34,930 nt of DNA. Source: Clostridia bacterium. GTDB lineage: Bacteria > Bacillota > Clostridia > Oscillospirales > Acutalibacteraceae. Made by a program: the position numbers and the translations under genes. This document shows, one piece after another, positions 13,951-22,436 of this stretch; within the stretch, counting starts at the first letter, position 1, and the number at the start of each line of letters is the position of its first letter. The notes beneath the pieces are model-generated. The model worked only from the letters and a program-made list of their open reading frames with translations. It searched no databases and was not told where the DNA came from. The stretch spans positions 1 to 34,930 of the forward strand of contig JAFQCU010000028.1 of the NCBI GenBank assembly GCA_017416285.1, read 5' to 3'.

Positions 13951-15249
13951 CTAAATCTTACGCTTGTCGATTACACGAACGGCCTTGCCTTCGCTTCGTG
14001 CGATGGACTTGGGCTCAACAAGGCGAACCTTTGCATAAATACCAAGCATTGCCTTAAGGGCTGCAACAAGGTTCTTTTCCTTTTCGGTAATACTGCCAAG
14101 TGAGTCAGAGAAGATTTCAGGTGTCATTTCAACCAAAACTTCGATTGTATCACTATGATTTACACGGTCAACAACAATTTGATAATTAGCGGGATAACCA
14201 TTTTCCAAAAGCACAGCCTCAATTTGTGACGGGAATACGTTAACACCCTTAACAATAAGCATATCATCACTTCGGCCCATTGGCTTGTGCATTTTAACAA
14301 GGGTACGACCGCAAGAGCACTTTTCACGGCTTAAAACGGTGATATCCTTTGTACGATAACGTAAAAGCGGGAAGGCTTCCTTTGTGATTGAAGTGAATAC
14401 CAATTCACCCTGACTGCCCTCTGGTAAAACCTCTAGAGTTTCGGGGTCAATAATTTCAGCAATAAAGTGGTCTTCGTTAATGTGCATACCTGTTTGCTCA
14501 CTGCATTCAAACGCAACACCGGGACCGCTGGTTTCGGTAAGACCGTAAATATCAAAAGCCTTAATACCAAGCTTTTCTTCGATATCGTGGCGCATTTCTT
14601 CGCTCCAAGCTTCTGCACCGAAGATACCCGCTTTCAATTTAATTTGGTCACGAAGTCCTCGTTCGTGAATACTTTCAGCCAAGTATTCAGCATAAGAGGG
14701 TGTGCAACAAATAATAGTAGCACCCAAATCGGTCATAAACTGAAGCTGACGATCGGTATTACCCGATGACATAGGAAGGGTTAAGCATCCAACCTTATGA
14801 CTGCCCCCGTGCATACCCGAACCGCCCGTAAAAAGACCGTAGCCGTAAGCAACCTGACAAACATCTTCTTCAGTACCGCCTGCCGCCACAAGTGCACGGG
14901 CACAGCAATCCTCCCACAAATCAACGTCGTGCTGTGTATAGAAAGCAACCACACGCTTACCCGTTGTACCAGAGGTCGAATGAATACGAACACAATCCGA
15001 TAAAGGCATACCCAAAAGACCGTAGGGGTAAGCATCACGCAGGTCGTCCTTGGTTAAAAACGGAAGCTTATGAAGGTCCTCAATACCCTTAATATCGTCA
15101 GGGGTTAAGCCTTTTTCTTCCATCTTTTTACGGTAGTAAGGTACGTTATCCCAAACGTGCTTTACCTGAGCAACAAGTCTTTCATTTTGAAGTGCAACCA
15201 TTTCTTCACGGCTTGCACACTCCATTTCCTGTTGATAATATTTTTCCAT
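13951..15249 (-). CDS. paaK: Phenylacetate-CoA ligase (AMP-forming)
   Basis: This 432-residue member of the PaaK branch of adenylate-forming enzymes activates phenylacetate or other arylacetates to the CoA thioester with ATP. Visible signatures are the phosphate-binding loop STSGTTGKRV (91-100), YGLTETSGPG (aromatic/acyl-adenylate motif), LLRYRTKDI, and the mobile C-terminal domain with GRSDDMLIVKGVNVFPSQIE and the lysine-bearing SEGKAVRVIDKR. A CxCG pair (KCSCGRT) is common in anaerobic PaaK. It follows iorB by 6 bp. With IorAB it could run in either direction: aryl-pyruvate degradation, or synthesis of aryl-pyruvate from arylacetate. Confidence 0.94.
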   Translation of the reverse strand: MEKYYQQEMECASREEMVALQNERLVAQVKHVWDNVPYYRKKMEEKGLTPDDIKGIEDLHKLPFLTKDDLRDAYPYGLLGMPLSDCVRIHSTSGTTGKRVVAFYTQHDVDLWEDCCARALVAAGGTEEDVCQVAYGYGLFTGGSGMHGGSHKVGCLTLPMSSGNTDRQLQFMTDLGATIICCTPSYAEYLAESIHERGLRDQIKLKAGIFGAEAWSEEMRHDIEEKLGIKAFDIYGLTETSGPGVAFECSEQTGMHINEDHFIAEIIDPETLEVLPEGSQGELVFTSITKEAFPLLRYRTKDITVLSREKCSCGRTLVKMHKPMGRSDDMLIVKGVNVFPSQIEAVLLENGYPANYQIVVDRVNHSDTIEVLVEMTPEIFSDSLGSITEKEKNLVAALKAMLGIYAKVRLVEPKSIARSEGKAVRVIDKRKI

Positions 15250-15255
15250 TATTAA

Positions 15256-15828
15256 TTACGCCTCTTTACCTAATAAAAATGCTTTTTTATTGAGTTCCAA
15301 AAATTTTTGGGGAACACTTTGTTCGATTGCGGTCATCCAATCTTCCTCGGTAAAATCAAAATACTTCGAAAGTTTACCCATAAGAACAATATTAACCGCT
15401 TTGGAAGTGCCTGCCATCTCCGCAAGTGATAAGGCGTCGATAGCGTCCAAATTAATACCAAGTGCTTTAATTTTCGCCTCTAATTCCTTAGGATATTCAC
15501 ACGCACCGATAATAACCGGCATGGGATTAACCTCTTGAGTGTTGGTAATAATTGTACCGCCATCTTTAAGATATTCAGCCCAACGTGCAGCCTCTAAAAT
15601 CTCAAAAGATACTATATAGTCAGCCTCACCCTTGTCAATAACGGGTGAATAAACCTTATCACCATATCTTACGTAGGTAACAACACTACCGCCACGCTGG
15701 CTCATACCGTGAACCTCGCTCACCTTAACGTCGTAGCCCTTTGATAATAGAATTCGACCCAAAAGCTTGCTGGCAAGCAAGGTACCCTGTCCGCCAACGC
15801 CGACAATCATAATATTTTTTGTTTGCAT
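15256..15828 (-). CDS. iorB: Indolepyruvate:ferredoxin oxidoreductase, beta subunit
   Basis: This is the gamma-type domain of 2-ketoacid:ferredoxin oxidoreductases. The 190-residue protein starts with GVGGQGTLLASKLLG (10-24) and has the conserved SEVHGMSQRGGSVVTYVR segment. With IorA it converts indolepyruvate, phenylpyruvate or hydroxyphenylpyruvate plus CoA to the aryl-acetyl-CoA, CO2 and reduced ferredoxin, or runs in reverse. The gap to iorA is 5 bp and to paaK 6 bp, so one transcript is near certain. Length is normal for IorB. Confidence 0.95.
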   Translation of the reverse strand: MQTKNIMIVGVGGQGTLLASKLLGRILLSKGYDVKVSEVHGMSQRGGSVVTYVRYGDKVYSPVIDKGEADYIVSFEILEAARWAEYLKDGGTIITNTQEVNPMPVIIGACEYPKELEAKIKALGINLDAIDALSLAEMAGTSKAVNIVLMGKLSKYFDFTEEDWMTAIEQSVPQKFLELNKKAFLLGKEA

Positions 15829-15833
15829 TGCTT

Positions 15834-17576
15834 TTACGCCTCCTTCACAGCTTCGAAAACATCAAATTTACACATCTGAGCGCACACGCCACAGCCTGTG
15901 CAAAGGGTGTTATCAATTTTAACCTTGCCGTCAATTACGCTGACTGCAGGACAGCCAATTCTCATACAAGATTTACAACCTATGCACTTATCGGTATTAA
16001 CCTTAATCGGACCTGCATGCTTAACATATTTTAAGAGTGCACAGGGTCTGCGTGAAATAATAACGCTAGGTTCTTCTTTTTGAAGTTCCTCTTTGATAAC
16101 GGTATCACATTCAGCTAAATCGTATGGGTCAACCACACGAACACTGTTAATACCAACGCTCTTACAAAGGGCTTCTAAATCAATCTTACTGCAGGGGTCG
16201 CCCTTAAGATTATAACCCGTTGTGGGGTTTTGCTGATGTCCTGTCATACCTGTGATTGAGTTATCAAGAATAATAACAGTTGAATTTGAGCCGTTATAAG
16301 CAATATTGATAAGACCTGTAACGCCCGAGTGCATAAAGGTTGAGTCGCCAATAACCGCAACGGTGTTTTTGTCGCTTGCGCCTTCGTTTGCTTTATTAAA
16401 GCCGTGAATACTCGACACCGAAGCGCCCATACAAATTGTGGTGTCAATAGCAGCAAGCGGAGCAACCGCACCCAAGGTGTAACAACCGATATCGCCCATA
16501 ACGGTAAGCTTATTTTTCTTTAAGGTGTAGAACAAACCACGGTGAGGACAACCCGCACACATTACAGGCGGGCGCATAGGAATATTTTCATTGAGCGCTA
16601 CACCCTTTGGTGCTTCAACGCCCAATTTTTCTGCAACCAAATTCTGACTAAATTCACCAATGTTGCCGAAAATCTCTTTACCCGCAACCGTAACACCAAT
16701 GTTTTTGCAATGGGTTTCGATAATACCATCGAGTTCTTCAACAACAATAACGCTCTTAACCTTGGCGGCAAAATCTTTTATTTTATTAATGGGAAGCGGA
16801 TTAATCATACCAAGCTTTAACACGGGGTATTTATCGCCAAAAACTTCCTTAACGTATTGATAGCTTGTAGAAGAAGTAATAATACCAACTGTATTGTCAC
16901 TACCCTCTTCAACCCTGTTAAACCAAGCGGTCTCAGCATAATTGATTAAATTAAGTGTGCGCTGTTCAACAATGGGATGGCGCTTTTTAGCATTACCCGG
17001 CATCATTATGTATTTTTCGCCGTTTTTAGCGTATTCCTTTTGTACGATTTCCAATCGGTCGCTTTCCTCAATAATGCTTTGTGAGTGAGCAACACGGGTA
17101 CACATTTTAATAAAAATGGGTGTGTCAAACTTTTCGGAAATTTCAAATGCTTCCTTAACAAATGCAATAGATTCAGCACTGTCGCTAGGCTCAAGCATAG
17201 GAATTTTAGATGCTATTGCATAATGGCGTGAATCCTGCTCGTTTTGTGAAGAATGCATACCGGGGTCATCTGCAACACCGATAATAAGACCCGCATTAAC
17301 ACCGGTATAGCTGGCGGTAAAAAGTGGGTCTGCCGCTACGTTTACACCGACATGCTTCATACCGCAAAAGCTGCGTTTTCCGGCAAGTGAAGCGCCGAAA
17401 GCGGTTTCTAAAGCAACCTTTTCATTTGGCGCCCATTCCGCATAAATTTCATTATATTTTGCGGCATATTCGGTAATTTCGGTACTTGGTGTACCGGGAT
17501 AGCTTGATACAAACGAACAGCCTGCTTCGTAAAGACCACGAGCCACAGCTTCGTTGCCGAGCATAAGTTTTTTCAT
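15834..17576 (-). CDS. iorA: Indolepyruvate:ferredoxin oxidoreductase, alpha subunit
   Basis: The 580-residue catalytic subunit begins with a pyrimidine-binding domain (GNEAVARGLYEAGCSFVSSY, then PGTPSTEI). It continues with the transketolase C-like domain, the CAGCPHRG segment and the TPP-binding region (GDIGCYTLG; GDSTFMHSGVTGLINIAYN). It ends with two 4Fe-4S motifs: CIGCKSCMRIGCP (about 528-540) and CTGCGVCAQMCK. This order is that of IorA. It is first of the iorA-iorB-paaK-ACT run, with a promoter-like sequence and a 23-bp palindrome upstream, so it may start its own transcript separate from the symporter and synthetase genes. Confidence 0.96.
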   Translation of the reverse strand: MKKLMLGNEAVARGLYEAGCSFVSSYPGTPSTEITEYAAKYNEIYAEWAPNEKVALETAFGASLAGKRSFCGMKHVGVNVAADPLFTASYTGVNAGLIIGVADDPGMHSSQNEQDSRHYAIASKIPMLEPSDSAESIAFVKEAFEISEKFDTPIFIKMCTRVAHSQSIIEESDRLEIVQKEYAKNGEKYIMMPGNAKKRHPIVEQRTLNLINYAETAWFNRVEEGSDNTVGIITSSTSYQYVKEVFGDKYPVLKLGMINPLPINKIKDFAAKVKSVIVVEELDGIIETHCKNIGVTVAGKEIFGNIGEFSQNLVAEKLGVEAPKGVALNENIPMRPPVMCAGCPHRGLFYTLKKNKLTVMGDIGCYTLGAVAPLAAIDTTICMGASVSSIHGFNKANEGASDKNTVAVIGDSTFMHSGVTGLINIAYNGSNSTVIILDNSITGMTGHQQNPTTGYNLKGDPCSKIDLEALCKSVGINSVRVVDPYDLAECDTVIKEELQKEEPSVIISRRPCALLKYVKHAGPIKVNTDKCIGCKSCMRIGCPAVSVIDGKVKIDNTLCTGCGVCAQMCKFDVFEAVKEA

Positions 17577-17613
17577 TAATTTACACCTCAGTTAAAGTTA
17601 TGCTAAGTGCATA

Positions 17614-17636
17614 TTTTATAATAGTTTATTATAAAA
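17614..17636. promoter_or_regulatory. Perfect 23-bp palindrome upstream of iorA, operator candidate
   Basis: TTTTATAATA (17614-17623) and TATTATAAAA (17627-17636) are perfect inverted repeats with a 3-bp centre. The palindrome covers the -10 and much of the spacer of the putative iorA promoter. In AT-rich DNA some palindromes arise by chance; the position is what makes it notable. Confidence 0.45.
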
Positions 17637-17644
17637 CATATCAA
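17615..17644 (-). promoter_or_regulatory. Putative promoter of iorAB-paaK-ACT
   Basis: On the minus strand TTGATA (17639-17644) and TATAAA (17615-17620) have an 18-bp spacer and lie in the gap after the symporter terminator. Confidence 0.5.
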
Positions 17645-17650
17645 CTATAA

Positions 17651-17683
17651 AAGCAAGACGGGAATTATTAAATTTCTCGTCTT
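17651..17683 (-). terminator. Terminator after the sodium:solute symporter gene
   Basis: On the minus strand, AAGACG and CGTCTT form the stem base (17678-17683 and 17655-17660), with a partly paired AGAAAT/ATTCCC extension, followed by GCTTTTAT. The T-tract is short, so read-through into iorA is possible. Confidence 0.6.
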
Positions 17684-17700
17684 ACTTTAAATACAAATTA

Positions 17701-19266
17701 CTACTTTTCTTCCAAAGCACGTTTAGCCGAAACGGTTACCTCGGCATCGTAGCCGGCAAATTTACCGTCTACGTCCTGCGGCATGGTTTTTTGTGTCAGC
17801 AAGCTAATAACGGGAACAAGGATGAGTCCTCCAAGCATTGCAAAGACACCTGAATGGAGTGATGTTTTGAATATAAAGCCCAAAATATCGCCGGGAAGTG
17901 TAATAATACTCAAGGATTTTAAAAGTTGAATTATTGTCACGCCCACACCAAAGCCAAACGAAGTCCAAACAGCGGCTTTAGTAGTTTTCTTCCAATAAAG
18001 ACCGTACATAAACGGTGCCAAGAACGAGCCCGCCAACGCACCCCAAGAAACGCCCATCATTTGAGCAATGAACATTGACTTAGACCAAATAGAATCCTTA
18101 AGAATGGCTATAACCGCTGAAAGTACAATAAAGAAAACGATGAGTAAACGCATTACCAAAAGCTTCTTTTTTTCGTCGCCGTTCTTTTTTTCTTCAGGAA
18201 TAATAACGTCTAAAGTAAGGGTAGAAGCCGAAGTGAGAACAAGAGATGAAAGTGTTGACATTGAAGCCGAAAGCACAAGCACGATAACAATACCGATTAT
18301 GTAGGGGGAAAGGTTTGAAAGCATTGTTGGAACAATGGTATCAAACTTACCACCGGCTGCGGCAAAGGCGTCCTCACTTACAAAAAGCTTACCATAACCT
18401 CCAAGGAAGTAACAACCACCTGCAACAATCACTGCAAAAACTGTTGAAATAATTGTACCCTTTTTAATTGCCGCTTCGCTAGAAATTGCATAGAATTTAC
18501 CAACCATTTGAGGAAGTCCCCAAGTACCAAGCGAGGTGAGAAGTACAACTACAACTAAAAATATAGGGTCAGGGCCTGCAAAAGAAGCAAATTCCCAACT
18601 GCTTTTTTCAACCAAAAGCTCGGTTGATTTCATAAAGCCACCATTTTGGTTAAGAACAGCAACAATAACAGCAATAATACCTCCAAGCATTATAATACCT
18701 TGAATAAAGTCATTAATAGCGGTTGCCATATATCCACCGAAAATTACGTAAATGCCTGTTAGCACTGCCATCACAACGATACAAACCCAATAAGGAATTT
18801 CAAAAGCAATATTAAAAAGACTGGAAAGCCCATTGTAAAGAGATGCAGTATAAGGAATAAGGAAAATAAATACTATAACCGATGCCGCAATTTTTAAAGC
18901 ATTAGAATCATAACGCTTTTGGAAAAAGTCGGGCATTGTTTTAGAATTAAGGTGCTGTGTCATAACACGGGTGCGTCTGCCTAAAACAACCCACGCTAAA
19001 AGCGAGCCGATAAACGCATTTCCAAGACCGATCCAAGTGGAAGCCAGACCAAAATTCCAACCAAACTGACCAGCATAGCCAACAAAAATAACCGCCGAGA
19101 AGTACGAAGTACCATAAGCAAATGCGGTAAGCCACGGACCAACGCTTCGGCCACCTAGAACAAAGCCATTTACGTCGGTTGCGTGCTTTTTGCAGTAAAA
19201 GCCGACTGCGACCATTACCGCAAAGAAAACAGCAACTAACGTTCCTGTGAAAATTTCTGCTGTCAT
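17701..19266 (-). CDS. Sodium:solute symporter (SSS family)
   Basis: The 521-residue membrane protein has about 13 hydrophobic helices. Family features are FVLGGRSVGPWLTAFAYGTSYFSA after the first helix, GGYMATAINDFIQGIIMLGG (the SSS signature region), and the LGTWGLPQMVGKFYAI segment typical of PutP/PanF-like members. AGAAGG precedes the ATG. It sits between an acyl/aryl-CoA synthetase and the ior-paaK genes, 33 bp after the synthetase, so uptake of an aryl or organic acid with sodium is the most economical guess. The substrate is not shown by the sequence. Confidence 0.9.
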   Translation of the reverse strand: MTAEIFTGTLVAVFFAVMVAVGFYCKKHATDVNGFVLGGRSVGPWLTAFAYGTSYFSAVIFVGYAGQFGWNFGLASTWIGLGNAFIGSLLAWVVLGRRTRVMTQHLNSKTMPDFFQKRYDSNALKIAASVIVFIFLIPYTASLYNGLSSLFNIAFEIPYWVCIVVMAVLTGIYVIFGGYMATAINDFIQGIIMLGGIIAVIVAVLNQNGGFMKSTELLVEKSSWEFASFAGPDPIFLVVVVLLTSLGTWGLPQMVGKFYAISSEAAIKKGTIISTVFAVIVAGGCYFLGGYGKLFVSEDAFAAAGGKFDTIVPTMLSNLSPYIIGIVIVLVLSASMSTLSSLVLTSASTLTLDVIIPEEKKNGDEKKKLLVMRLLIVFFIVLSAVIAILKDSIWSKSMFIAQMMGVSWGALAGSFLAPFMYGLYWKKTTKAAVWTSFGFGVGVTIIQLLKSLSIITLPGDILGFIFKTSLHSGVFAMLGGLILVPVISLLTQKTMPQDVDGKFAGYDAEVTVSAKRALEEK

Positions 19267-19299
19267 TTTTAAAACCTTCTTTATGCCATTTTTGAAAAA

Positions 19300-20934
19300 C
19301 TAACTGTTAATCTGTGCTTCCACAAGACCCTTGGGGCAATATTTTTCTCTCAACACAGGTTTTTCAATCTTACCGGTTGGATTGCGGGGCACTTTATCAA
19401 ATATAATCTTTTTAGGACGACGGTATCTGGGAAGTTCTTTACAAAATTCGTTGATTTCATCTTCCGTACAGGTAACGTCTTCCTTAATTTCAATAATAGC
19501 GGCGGCAATTTCGCCAAGGCGTGCATCAGGAAGACCAATAACCGCAACATCCTTGATTTTCGAAAACTTGCGAAGCTCATCCTCAATCTGAACGGGGTAA
19601 AGATTTTCACCGCCCGAAATTACAACGTCTTTTTTACGGTCAACAAGATAGATAAAACCATCCTCGTCGGTCTTTGCCATATCGCCTGTGAAAAGCCAAC
19701 CGTCCTTTAAAATTTCGTTGGTCGCTTCCTCGTTTTTATAATAGCAATCCATAACACCGGGGCCTTTAACCGCTAATTCTCCAACGCCACCATCAGCAAC
19801 CTGATTTCCGTTTTCATCAACGATTTTAACCTCCCACAAATAACCGGCTTTACCAATAGCACCAACCTTATGTACGTTTTCAACGCCTAGGTGTACACAA
19901 CCGGGACCGATAGATTCGCTCAGACCATAGTTAGTATCATATTCGTGATTTGGGAAGTATTTAAGCCAACGCTTAATAAGTGAAGGCGGAACCGGCTGTG
20001 CACCAATGTGCATCAAACGCCACTGCGATAACAAATAATCGTCGAGCTTAATTTTACCAGATTCAATAGCATCAAGCATATCCTGTGCCCAAGGCACCAA
20101 AAGCCACACGATTGTACACTTTTCTTCTGTAACTGTGCGCAAAATCCATTCAGGCTTAACACCACGTAAAAGCACTGCCTTACTGCCCGATAAAAGACTG
20201 CCGAACCAATGCATTTTAGCGCCGGTGTGGTAAAGCGGCGGTATGCAAAGAAAAACGTCTTCTCTGCTTTGTGAATGGTGCTTTTGCTCGGTATAGCAAG
20301 AGCTCAAAAGCGCACGATGGCGATGCAAAATCGCTTTTGGGAAGCCGGTTGTACCGGATGAAAAATAAATAGCGGCAAAATCATCCTCAGTCAAAAGCAC
20401 GGGCGGTGCCTGTGTTGAGCAGAAATTTGTAAGATAACCGCCATCCTCTGCATAATCGGGCTTACCCTTGCCAACAAAAAACATGGTCTTAATTTTGGGT
20501 AAATCATTATAAACTGTATCCATACGGCCAACAAATTCGGGTCCAAAAACTAAAACCGAACAATCGGCTAAATCAAGACAATATTTAATTTCTTCACCAG
20601 AATATCTGAAATTAAGCGGTACTGCGATACAGCCTGCTTTTAAAATACCGAAATACACCGGAAGCCACTCAAGTGAATTCATTAAAAGAATAGCCACCTT
20701 TGTACCCTTTCGGAAGCCTCGGCTTAAAAGCAAATTTGCAAAACGGTTTGCCTTGCGGTCGAATTCGCTCCAAGTAAGCTCACGTCTATAAGGGGCATCA
20801 ATCGCACTTTCAATAAGGCTTGCCTCACGCCAAGTTACCGCTTTGTCACGGTCTTCAGACGGGTTAACCTCAACTAACGCCACCTCTTGACCGTAAAGTC
20901 TTGAATTTCTTTCCAATAAGTCAGAAATAACCAT
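19300..20934 (-). CDS. AMP-forming acyl/aryl-CoA synthetase
   Basis: This ANL-superfamily ligase (544 aa) has the P-loop YFSSGTTGFPKA, the NYGLSESIGPG motif, GWLFTGDMAKTDEDGFIYLVDRKKD and the C-terminal catalytic lysine in RNPTGKIEKP. The overall sequence resembles cyclohexanecarboxylate/medium-chain acyl-CoA ligases more than acetyl-CoA synthetase. The exact acid is not assigned. GGAGG touches the first ATG (20940), so the second ATG at 20934, 6 nt downstream, is the better start. It is the first gene of the cluster, followed by the symporter. Together with PaaK, two distinct acid-activating enzymes flank one oxidoreductase. Confidence 0.9.
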   Translation of the reverse strand: MVISDLLERNSRLYGQEVALVEVNPSEDRDKAVTWREASLIESAIDAPYRRELTWSEFDRKANRFANLLLSRGFRKGTKVAILLMNSLEWLPVYFGILKAGCIAVPLNFRYSGEEIKYCLDLADCSVLVFGPEFVGRMDTVYNDLPKIKTMFFVGKGKPDYAEDGGYLTNFCSTQAPPVLLTEDDFAAIYFSSGTTGFPKAILHRHRALLSSCYTEQKHHSQSREDVFLCIPPLYHTGAKMHWFGSLLSGSKAVLLRGVKPEWILRTVTEEKCTIVWLLVPWAQDMLDAIESGKIKLDDYLLSQWRLMHIGAQPVPPSLIKRWLKYFPNHEYDTNYGLSESIGPGCVHLGVENVHKVGAIGKAGYLWEVKIVDENGNQVADGGVGELAVKGPGVMDCYYKNEEATNEILKDGWLFTGDMAKTDEDGFIYLVDRKKDVVISGGENLYPVQIEDELRKFSKIKDVAVIGLPDARLGEIAAAIIEIKEDVTCTEDEINEFCKELPRYRRPKKIIFDKVPRNPTGKIEKPVLREKYCPKGLVEAQINS

Positions 20935-20960
20935 TTTCATCCTCCAAAACGCTTTATCGA

Positions 20961-20989
20961 TTTAACACTTTAACAGTTTAACACTTTAA
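20961..20989. repeat. 8-bp tandem repeat at the synthetase promoter
   Basis: TTTAACAC, TTTAACAG, TTTAACAC and TTTAA follow one another without gaps, giving 3.6 units of an 8-bp repeat. The block overlaps the putative -10 and the start region of the CoA synthetase promoter. It may be a cooperative operator or a slippage-prone tract. Confidence 0.8.
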
Positions 20990-21003
20990 AGCGCTATTGT
21001 CAA
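20975..21003 (-). promoter_or_regulatory. Putative promoter of the CoA synthetase-symporter operon
   Basis: On the minus strand a consensus TTGACA (20998-21003) is followed 17 bp later by TAAACT (20975-20980), a poor -10 lying inside the 8-bp tandem repeat. Confidence 0.55.
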
Positions 21004-21024
21004 GCATAATATCATAAAATTTTA

Positions 21025-21052
21025 TTGTTTTTTCGGCTTTATATGTTATAAT
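21025..21052 (+). promoter_or_regulatory. Promoter of the transglutaminase-like lipoprotein gene
   Basis: TTGTTT (21025-21030), a 16-bp spacer and TATAAT (21047-21052), 9 bp before the AGGAGG at 21061. The untranslated leader is short. Confidence 0.6.
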
Positions 21053-21074
21053 TGAAGCATAGGAGGTGTTTTAA

Positions 21075-22394
21075 GTGCTCAAAAAACTTTTGTGCTTCAA
21101 TTTGTGTCTTGTTTTAACCATTACACTTACGGGTTGTAGCTTAAAATTCAAGCTGCCCGACAATTTATTTAACACCTCACTGCCGCAAGATGCCGCAACC
21201 TTTTTGGAAGGGCTATTAGGCGGTACACCCTTTGGTAAAGGTGATGACTTCAGCGTTTCCTCCCCTTCTGTCACCTTGCCCGACACACCCAAGACCAATC
21301 ACACACCTATAAAAAGTGATGATTATTATCAATATTCACTGCTAAATGATACCGAAAAGCAAATTTATAATGACATCTGCAAAGGTATTGAAGCTCAGCA
21401 AAATTATATAAGCGTAAAAAAATACAATCTGACCGATGTTGAACTCGAAAAAATTTTCAACAAGGTTACGGCCGATAACCCACAATATTTTTGGCTTACG
21501 AAATTTTTTCAATACGCTTATTACAACATTAACGGTGAAACAGAAATCACCCATATTATCCTCTGTTATACAGACGGCACTACCACTGATGAATTTGATG
21601 AGAACAACAAATTTATAACCACAGCAGACCGTGAAAAAATCAAAAGCCAAAAAATTGCTTTTGATAAAAAAACAACCGATTTTCTTAACAGCTTTTCTAA
21701 CACCCTGCCCGATATCGAAAAAGAGCGTCTTATTCACGATTTTGTGCTTAAAACCATTGTATATGCTAAAAGCGAGCTTGAAAAACCGCTCGAAAGGGAA
21801 AACTATTTAAGAATTTATGACGTTTACGGCGCAATGGTTGATGGCTTCGCCGTTTGTGAGGGCTATGCAAAGCTGTTCCAATATTTGTGTTACCAAGTTG
21901 GCATTAATTCCACTTTTGTTATTGGCGAAGGCAGTGATGAAAATCACGCTTGGAATACTGTAAAAATTGAAAATAAGTGGTATCATATTGACACCACTTG
22001 GGATGATGGCTCAACTAATGGAATGCCGCTTTACACCTATTTTAACCTAACCGCAAAGCAAATCAGCAAGAACCATATTATCAATACCGATGCTTGCGCC
22101 GTTCCGGATGCAAACTCGGAAAAATATAGTTTTCAAAATACCTACGGCATTGTTGTAAATCCATATTCAAAGCCAAAAAATTATGAAGCCGCTGTTGATT
22201 ATTTAATTGCGTATAACAGCAAATATCTAATTTTGGTTTGCGACGGCAAAACACCAACCGACACTTATATTAGACGTTTTTTCTTTAACCTTAATAGTGA
22301 TATTCAAAAATACGCAAAAATAAACAACCACCCTCTAAGCTTCAAAACAACATATTACATAGTTGATAATTTTGTTTATTTGGAAGTAAAGTAA
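21075..22394 (+). CDS. Lipoprotein with transglutaminase-like cysteine protease domain
   Basis: The 439-residue product starts with GTG at 21075, with AGGAGG 8 nt upstream. A signal peptide ends in LTGC, acylated Cys21. After a disordered linker (about 50-82), an unrecognised domain covers about 85-200. A transglutaminase-like domain follows, with a complete triad: C261 in DGFAVCEGYA, H291 in DENHAWNTV and D306 in WYHIDTTWDDG. Such bacterial surface proteins are thought to cleave or crosslink peptides or proteins. A small C-terminal domain (about 355-439) is not recognised. It has its own promoter and terminator, so it is monocistronic. Confidence 0.87.
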   Translation: MLKKLLCFNLCLVLTITLTGCSLKFKLPDNLFNTSLPQDAATFLEGLLGGTPFGKGDDFSVSSPSVTLPDTPKTNHTPIKSDDYYQYSLLNDTEKQIYNDICKGIEAQQNYISVKKYNLTDVELEKIFNKVTADNPQYFWLTKFFQYAYYNINGETEITHIILCYTDGTTTDEFDENNKFITTADREKIKSQKIAFDKKTTDFLNSFSNTLPDIEKERLIHDFVLKTIVYAKSELEKPLERENYLRIYDVYGAMVDGFAVCEGYAKLFQYLCYQVGINSTFVIGEGSDENHAWNTVKIENKWYHIDTTWDDGSTNGMPLYTYFNLTAKQISKNHIINTDACAVPDANSEKYSFQNTYGIVVNPYSKPKNYEAAVDYLIAYNSKYLILVCDGKTPTDTYIRRFFFNLNSDIQKYAKINNHPLSFKTTYYIVDNFVYLEVK

Positions 22395-22398
22395 TATT

Positions 22399-22436
22399 AA
22401 AAGCGATAGAACTTTTATAATTGTTCTATCGCTTTT
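22399..22436. terminator. Bidirectional terminator between convergent genes
   Basis: A perfect 14-bp stem AAAAGCGATAGAAC/GTTCTATCGCTTTT (22399-22412 and 22423-22436) with a 10-nt loop. It terminates the lipoprotein gene and also ribF, whose stop codon overlaps the last bases. Confidence 0.92.

Noticed and set aside
14433-15092. Open frames on both strands inside paaK
   Set aside because: They lie wholly within a well-supported PaaK gene, have no domain signatures and show composition typical of shifted frames.
20961-20989. Short repeats as a CRISPR array
   Set aside because: The units are 8 bp and contiguous, with no spacers and no cas genes nearby.
17577-21074. T-box leader for aromatic amino acids in front of the aryl-acid genes
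   Set aside because: No T-box motif (AGGGTGGNACCGCG) or specifier-stem layout was seen in the intergenic regions at 17577-17700 or 20935-21074.
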